Below, piece by piece: positions 6,625 to 9,470 of a stretch of DNA of 9,470 nt. The DNA comes from Candidatus Aminicenantota bacterium (lineage in GTDB: Bacteria; Acidobacteriota; Aminicenantia; UBA2199), in contig JAUWNT010000084.1 of assembly GCA_030612495.1 (NCBI GenBank), positions 1 to 9,470 of the forward strand, read 5' to 3'. A program made the position numbers and the translations under genes. Each line of letters opens with the position of its first letter. The stretch's first letter is position 1. Below the pieces are notes generated by a model, which saw only the letters and a list, made by a program, of their open reading frames with translations, searched no databases and was not told where the DNA came from.

Positions 6625-7194
6625 TTATTTTTTGAGGATTATTTTTATTTTCCCACGTGTTAATTTCAATTTAACCTCAGCATCTATATAGTTTTTGAAT
6701 ATCATTTGCGATTTTAATGAATTTATGATTTTTTCTTTTTCCTTTTGGTTTTTTAATTTTTCTGGAGAAATTTTTTTCAATAAATCATAAAATCTTTCAA
6801 AGCTCTCTTCTTCATTTAAACTTACTTTTGCTGAATGCCCTTGTGGAAGGGAAAATGGCGATTTTTTTTCTGGGCTTGTATAACCAGTTTTTAATATTTT
6901 TTGTTTTTTTATAAAAGGAAGGCCCAATTCATTTTCATTAAGTTTTTTTAGCCACATATTATTGTATAGAGAAAATTTTAAAGATAGATTTTGTGTTAGA
7001 AGTTTTATTTTTGAGGATTTCCCTGTATATGAAAGGATTTTTCTTATGCTTTTTTCAATCTCGTCTCGTTCTTTGTCGGGAGGGACTTTAAGTTCTCCAG
7101 CAAAAAAAAGGTTAAATTGAATCTTTAAATTTTCTATTCTTCTATCCAGTTCTCGAATTGAATTTTCAGTTATTTTTTTTTCTGAATATTCCAA
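6625..7194 (-). CDS. Uncharacterised charged cytoplasmic protein, helical N-terminus
   Basis: I do not recognise a named function. The 189 residues lack a signal peptide or membrane segment. Residues 1-28 (SIRELDRRIENLKIQF) look like an amphipathic helix or short coiled coil. They are followed by a compact, conserved-looking block FFAGELKVPPDKERDEIEKSI (given in parts: FFAGELKVPP, 30-39, then DKERDEIEKS) and by NLSLKFSLYNNMWLKKLNE (69-87). A Pro/Ser-rich linker (about 103-121) leads to a second helical part (about 129-165) and a C-terminal strand-like tail. The helix, aromatic pattern and linker suggest a protein-interaction role, which is only inference. The start is TTG at 7194-7192: an in-frame TGA lies three codons upstream, and AGGTGA sits 6 nt before it. 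It follows butyrate kinase by 54 nt on the same strand, probably in one operon. Confidence 0.7.
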   Translation of the reverse strand: MEYSEKKITENSIRELDRRIENLKIQFNLFFAGELKVPPDKERDEIEKSIRKILSYTGKSSKIKLLTQNLSLKFSLYNNMWLKKLNENELGLPFIKKQKILKTGYTSPEKKSPFSLPQGHSAKVSLNEEESFERFYDLLKKISPEKLKNQKEKEKIINSLKSQMIFKNYIDAEVKLKLTRGKIKIILKK

Positions 7195-7200
7195 ATCTTT

Positions 7201-7206
7201 TCACCT
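7201..7206 (-). promoter_or_regulatory. Shine-Dalgarno fixing a TTG start
   Basis: AGGTGA on the - strand lies 6 nt before the TTG at 7194. With an in-frame stop just upstream and the next in-frame Met only at residue 80, it decides the start of the 189-residue gene. Confidence 0.75.
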
Positions 7207-7248
7207 AAATTTTTCTAATAAAAACAATTTGTAATCATCTTATTTTAT

Positions 7249-8316
7249 TTAATATATTTTAGGGGATTCTTCTTTGTTGAGAACTCTTGATACACCTTCT
7301 GCTAAAGCCCTAATTTCATCTTCTCCTGGATATAATTTTATTGTTGCTATGAAACCTATTCTTTCTGTTATTAAATCAACAAAAAATTTCGCATGAGCCA
7401 TTCCACCCGTAATGATAATTGCATGAACATCACCTTTTGCTACAGTTGATAGAGCACCAACTTCTTTTGCTATCTGATATGCCATAGCATTCACTACGTT
7501 TATTGTCTCTCTGTCACCTTTTTTATACATACTTTCAACTTTCATAAAATCTTTTGTGTTAAGGTATGAATAAAGGCCTCCACTGCCAAATACCATTTTT
7601 TCAAAAGTTTGATATTCCATTTTGTTCTCAATAATATATTTGGCTATTTGCAATATGGGCAATCCTCCGGATCTATCAATAGAAAATGAGCCTTCCTCTT
7701 TTGGGTCTATTGCATCAATCATTCTTCCGTTTTTATGGATTGATATGGAAACACCGGTCCCAAGGTGAATAACAATCAAAGTGATTTTATTATAATTAAG
7801 ATTATTTTCTTTCGAATATTTTTTGGCAACAGCTTTTAGGTTTAGAGCGTGTGTATACATTGCTCTTTTAAATAATTTATGCCCAGAGTATCTTCCTGCA
7901 GGTTCAAGCTCATCAACTGAGATTGGATCAACAATATAGCATGGGATTTCAACACTCTGGGCAATTGAGTATCCTATTTGAGCTGAAAGATGAGAAGCAT
8001 GATATCCCCAGGGGGCTTGTATAAGATCATTTAACATTTTTTTATTTACAATATATGTCCCGCTTTCAAGAGGTCGTAAAAGTCCTCCTCTTGCTGCAAC
8101 AGCAGATAGATCTTTTGTTTCAATCCCTTTTCTCTTTAAAAAATCAAGGATAATTTTCTCTCTAAAATTTTTTTGAGAATTTGTGTTATCAAATCTATAT
8201 AATTCCACATCACTGTGCTTTATTGATTCGACAAGGATTGGTTTTGTATCTTCATACAGCCCGATTTTAGTGGATGTGTTTCCAGTGTTTATTATTAATA
8301 TTAAATTATTCACCAT
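7249..8316 (-). CDS. buk: Butyrate kinase (acyl-phosphate kinase of the acetate kinase superfamily)
   Basis: Butyrate kinase converts butyryl-phosphate plus ADP to butyrate plus ATP, and some members act on branched-chain acyl-phosphates. The 355-residue length is exactly usual. Visible ASKHA landmarks are the N-terminal phosphate loop IINTGNTSTKIGLYED (8-23), ARGGLLRPLESGTY (75-88), IVDPISVDELEP, HALNLKAVAKK (156-166), IHLGTGVSISIHKNGRMID (183-201), SIDRSGGLP (212-220), ITGGMAHAKFF (302-312) and LYPGEDEIRALAEG (328-341). Two loops differ from the common forms: NTGN instead of NPGS, and HLGTG instead of HLGGG. The upstream stop overlaps AGGAG, only 2 nt before ATG 8316. The next codon, GTG at 8313, would have a better 5-nt spacing and could be the real start. 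It lies 5 nt after the MTA phosphorylase gene. No phosphotransbutyrylase is visible here, so the true acyl substrate is open. Confidence 0.93.
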   Translation of the reverse strand: MVNNLILIINTGNTSTKIGLYEDTKPILVESIKHSDVELYRFDNTNSQKNFREKIILDFLKRKGIETKDLSAVAARGGLLRPLESGTYIVNKKMLNDLIQAPWGYHASHLSAQIGYSIAQSVEIPCYIVDPISVDELEPAGRYSGHKLFKRAMYTHALNLKAVAKKYSKENNLNYNKITLIVIHLGTGVSISIHKNGRMIDAIDPKEEGSFSIDRSGGLPILQIAKYIIENKMEYQTFEKMVFGSGGLYSYLNTKDFMKVESMYKKGDRETINVVNAMAYQIAKEVGALSTVAKGDVHAIIITGGMAHAKFFVDLITERIGFIATIKLYPGEDEIRALAEGVSRVLNKEESPKIY

Positions 8317-8318
8317 AT

Positions 8319-8323
8319 CTCCT
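8319..8323 (-). promoter_or_regulatory. Shine-Dalgarno of butyrate kinase, overlapping the upstream stop codon
   Basis: AGGAG on the - strand overlaps the TAG stop of the MTA phosphorylase gene (8324-8322). The gap is 2 nt to ATG 8316 and 5 nt to GTG 8313; the second spacing is the more usual one. Confidence 0.6.
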
Positions 8324-9191
8324 ATTTTTTTATATATTTCTTAATTATAGGTTTAAGTTTTTTGTAAGTTTCAGGAGGAATTAGCTCAGGGTCAGAGATA
8401 ATAGAGTTTTCTAAAGAACTTTCACATTTGCAAGAGGATCTATCTTTATCAATGGCTTCAACTATATGTTCAATTAATCTATTCGCATTTTTAATATTTT
8501 TATTAAGGTTACTAATAACCATTTCAACTGTTACAGATTCAACCTCTTGATGCCAGCAGTCATAATCTGTGACAAAAGCAAGAGATAAAAAACATATTTC
8601 AAGTTCTTTTGCAAGTTTGGCTTCAACTGCCTGAGTCATACCAATTAAATCAAATCCAAGTTTGCGATAAGTATTTGACTCAGCCATTGAGGAAAATTGC
8701 GGACCTTCCATGTTAAAATATGTACCGCCTTTATGTACATTGAGCCCCATCTCTTTGGCTTTTTCAAAAGCTAAATCTGCCATGTATGGACATATTGGCT
8801 CTGCCATTGAAACATGAGCAACAACTCCGTGTTCAAAAAAGCTTTTTTCTCTTTTAAATGTATTATCAAAAAATTGATCAGGTATAACAAGATCACAAGG
8901 TTCAATCTCTTCTTTTAATGAGCCCACAGCTGTAATAGATATTATTCTCTGTGCATTTAACATTTTCATTGCAAAGAGATTTGCTCTGTAATTAACTTGT
9001 GATGGGTTTAAACGATGTCCAATTCCATGCCTGGATAAAAAAGCAATGGAATGGCCTTTTAAACTTCCATAGAGAATTTTTTCAGAGGGTTTCCCAAATG
9101 GAGTGTCCAATTCAATATAAGCAGGGTCTTTTAAGTTCATCATTTTGTAAAAACCACTCCCACCTATGATACCAATCTCTACATTTTCCAT
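8322..9191 (-). CDS. mtnP: S-methyl-5'-thioadenosine phosphorylase
   Basis: The enzyme splits 5'-methylthioadenosine, the by-product of polyamine synthesis and other S-adenosylmethionine reactions, with phosphate into adenine and methylthioribose-1-phosphate for methionine salvage. The 289 residues show IGIIGGSGFY (7-15 region), the phosphate-binding SRHGIGH (53-59), ITAVGSLKEE (86-95), YFNMEGPQFSSMAES (158-172), IGMTQAVEAKLAKE and TDYDCWH (208-214). Asp209 and Asp211 in TDYDCW are the residues that favour 6-aminopurines, which argues against a guanosine/inosine phosphorylase. A C-terminal CKC (254-256) matches the CxC seen in several MTA phosphorylases of thermophiles. GMTQAVEAK differs from the common GMTNMPEAK. 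GGAG lies 5 nt before the ATG. It is the first gene of the unit, ahead of butyrate kinase. Confidence 0.94.
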   Translation of the reverse strand: MENVEIGIIGGSGFYKMMNLKDPAYIELDTPFGKPSEKILYGSLKGHSIAFLSRHGIGHRLNPSQVNYRANLFAMKMLNAQRIISITAVGSLKEEIEPCDLVIPDQFFDNTFKREKSFFEHGVVAHVSMAEPICPYMADLAFEKAKEMGLNVHKGGTYFNMEGPQFSSMAESNTYRKLGFDLIGMTQAVEAKLAKELEICFLSLAFVTDYDCWHQEVESVTVEMVISNLNKNIKNANRLIEHIVEAIDKDRSSCKCESSLENSIISDPELIPPETYKKLKPIIKKYIKK

Positions 9192-9237
9192 TTTGTCTCC
9201 ATCTTAATTATTAAGAATAAATTTTATTTTAATATAT

Positions 9238-9246
9238 ATTATAACA
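9238..9246 (-). promoter_or_regulatory. Extended -10 promoter upstream of MTA phosphorylase
   Basis: TGTTATAAT on the - strand fits the extended -10 form TGnTATAAT. No good -35 box is seen 16-18 bp upstream. Transcription should start near 9231 and leave a leader of about 40 nt with a Shine-Dalgarno (GGAG, 9200-9197), unlike the leaderless layout elsewhere in the window. The rest of 9192-9342 is AT-rich and holds no gene. Confidence 0.6.
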
Positions 9247-9342
9247 AAATTCAAATTAACAGACCTGCTGGAATAAATGCAAATTGATTAAAGAATTTAA
9301 GTTTATTTAAAAATTTAAGTATGATGTTAAATAAATAAAAGG

Positions 9343-9470
9343 TCAATCGTTGTTTTTAAGGTATATATCTCCATAAGAATCGTTTATTATTATTTCTGGA
9401 TTTTCTCCTTGATAGCTTAACAACTGATTATATGTTTGTTTAATTATTGTAAATTTTGTTTTGGTATAAT
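9343..9470 (-). CDS. C-terminal fragment of an unidentified protein, possibly a DUF4097-like beta-repeat protein
   Basis: An open frame enters from the right edge and yields 41 residues before TGA (9345-9343). The ending PEIIINDSYGDIYLKNND has the alternating hydrophobic strand and SYGDI turn typical of the repeat blades of DUF4097-type surface or membrane-associated beta-solenoid proteins. A 41-residue tail cannot settle the family. The other two - strand frames close within ten codons of the edge, which supports this one. It lies about 150 nt upstream of MTA phosphorylase on the same strand, but MTAP has its own promoter. Confidence 0.5.
   Translation of the reverse strand, partial: YTKTKFTIIKQTYNQLLSYQGENPEIIINDSYGDIYLKNND

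Noticed and set aside
9203..9215. Small inverted repeat CTTAA-TTA-TTAAG in the MTA phosphorylase leader as an operator or riboswitch stem
   Set aside because: Five AT-heavy pairs only; no further structure or conserved riboswitch core seen in the roughly 40-nt leader.
9291..9320. Imperfect direct repeat of AAGAATTTAAGT / AAAAATTTAAGT with 18-nt period upstream of the MTA phosphorylase promoter
   Set aside because: Two AT-rich copies in AT-rich intergenic DNA; no symmetry or known operator match, so chance is likely.

Overview
The window is AT-rich DNA from a bacterium that makes peptidoglycan (a complete murA) and appears to export proteins to a periplasm (Spy/CpxP-like fragment, two signal-peptide M16-fold proteins), so a diderm is likely. 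The set of MTA phosphorylase, butyrate kinase, a stand-alone NYN nuclease and a charged uncharacterised protein would fit an uncultured low-GC lineage related to Aminicenantota/Acidobacteriota. That placement is a weak inference; nothing in the sequence proves the taxon.

Left part, + strand: the 3' end of a Spy/CpxP-like gene (2-145) closes with a strong intrinsic terminator (183-215). A sigma70-type promoter at 257-285 then drives murA (294-1553), an HIT-family hydrolase (1557-1889) and a YacP/NYN-domain nuclease (1932-2408). A Shine-Dalgarno-led 11-codon reading frame sits between the last two genes and shares the bases TAATG with the NYN start. Convergent to this operon lies asnS on the - strand (2458-3756).

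Centre, - strand: a two-gene unit (6560 to 3851) encodes two exported proteins of the M16 metallopeptidase fold. The first keeps the M16 framework but has lost the HxxEH zinc/catalytic motif. The second is the kind normally seen as the inactive partner. The pair therefore seems to contain no active protease, and it is visibly more AT-rich than its surroundings.

Right part, - strand: a probable operon runs from an extended -10 promoter (9238-9246) through S-methyl-5'-thioadenosine phosphorylase (9191-8322), butyrate kinase (8316-7249) and an uncharacterised 189-residue charged protein (7194-6625). The extreme right edge carries the last 41 codons of another - strand gene.

The most notable signal is how genes start. 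asnS and the first M16 gene each have a near-consensus promoter (TTGACT, 17 bp, TATAAT or TAAAAT) whose -10 box ends 6 nt before the start codon. murA has the same layout with 8 nt. These three transcripts should begin at or within a couple of bases of the start codon (leaderless), whereas most operon-internal genes and MTAP have recognisable Shine-Dalgarno sequences. No rRNA, tRNA, CRISPR array, insertion sequence or phage gene was found, and no stretch longer than 300 bases lacks a gene.
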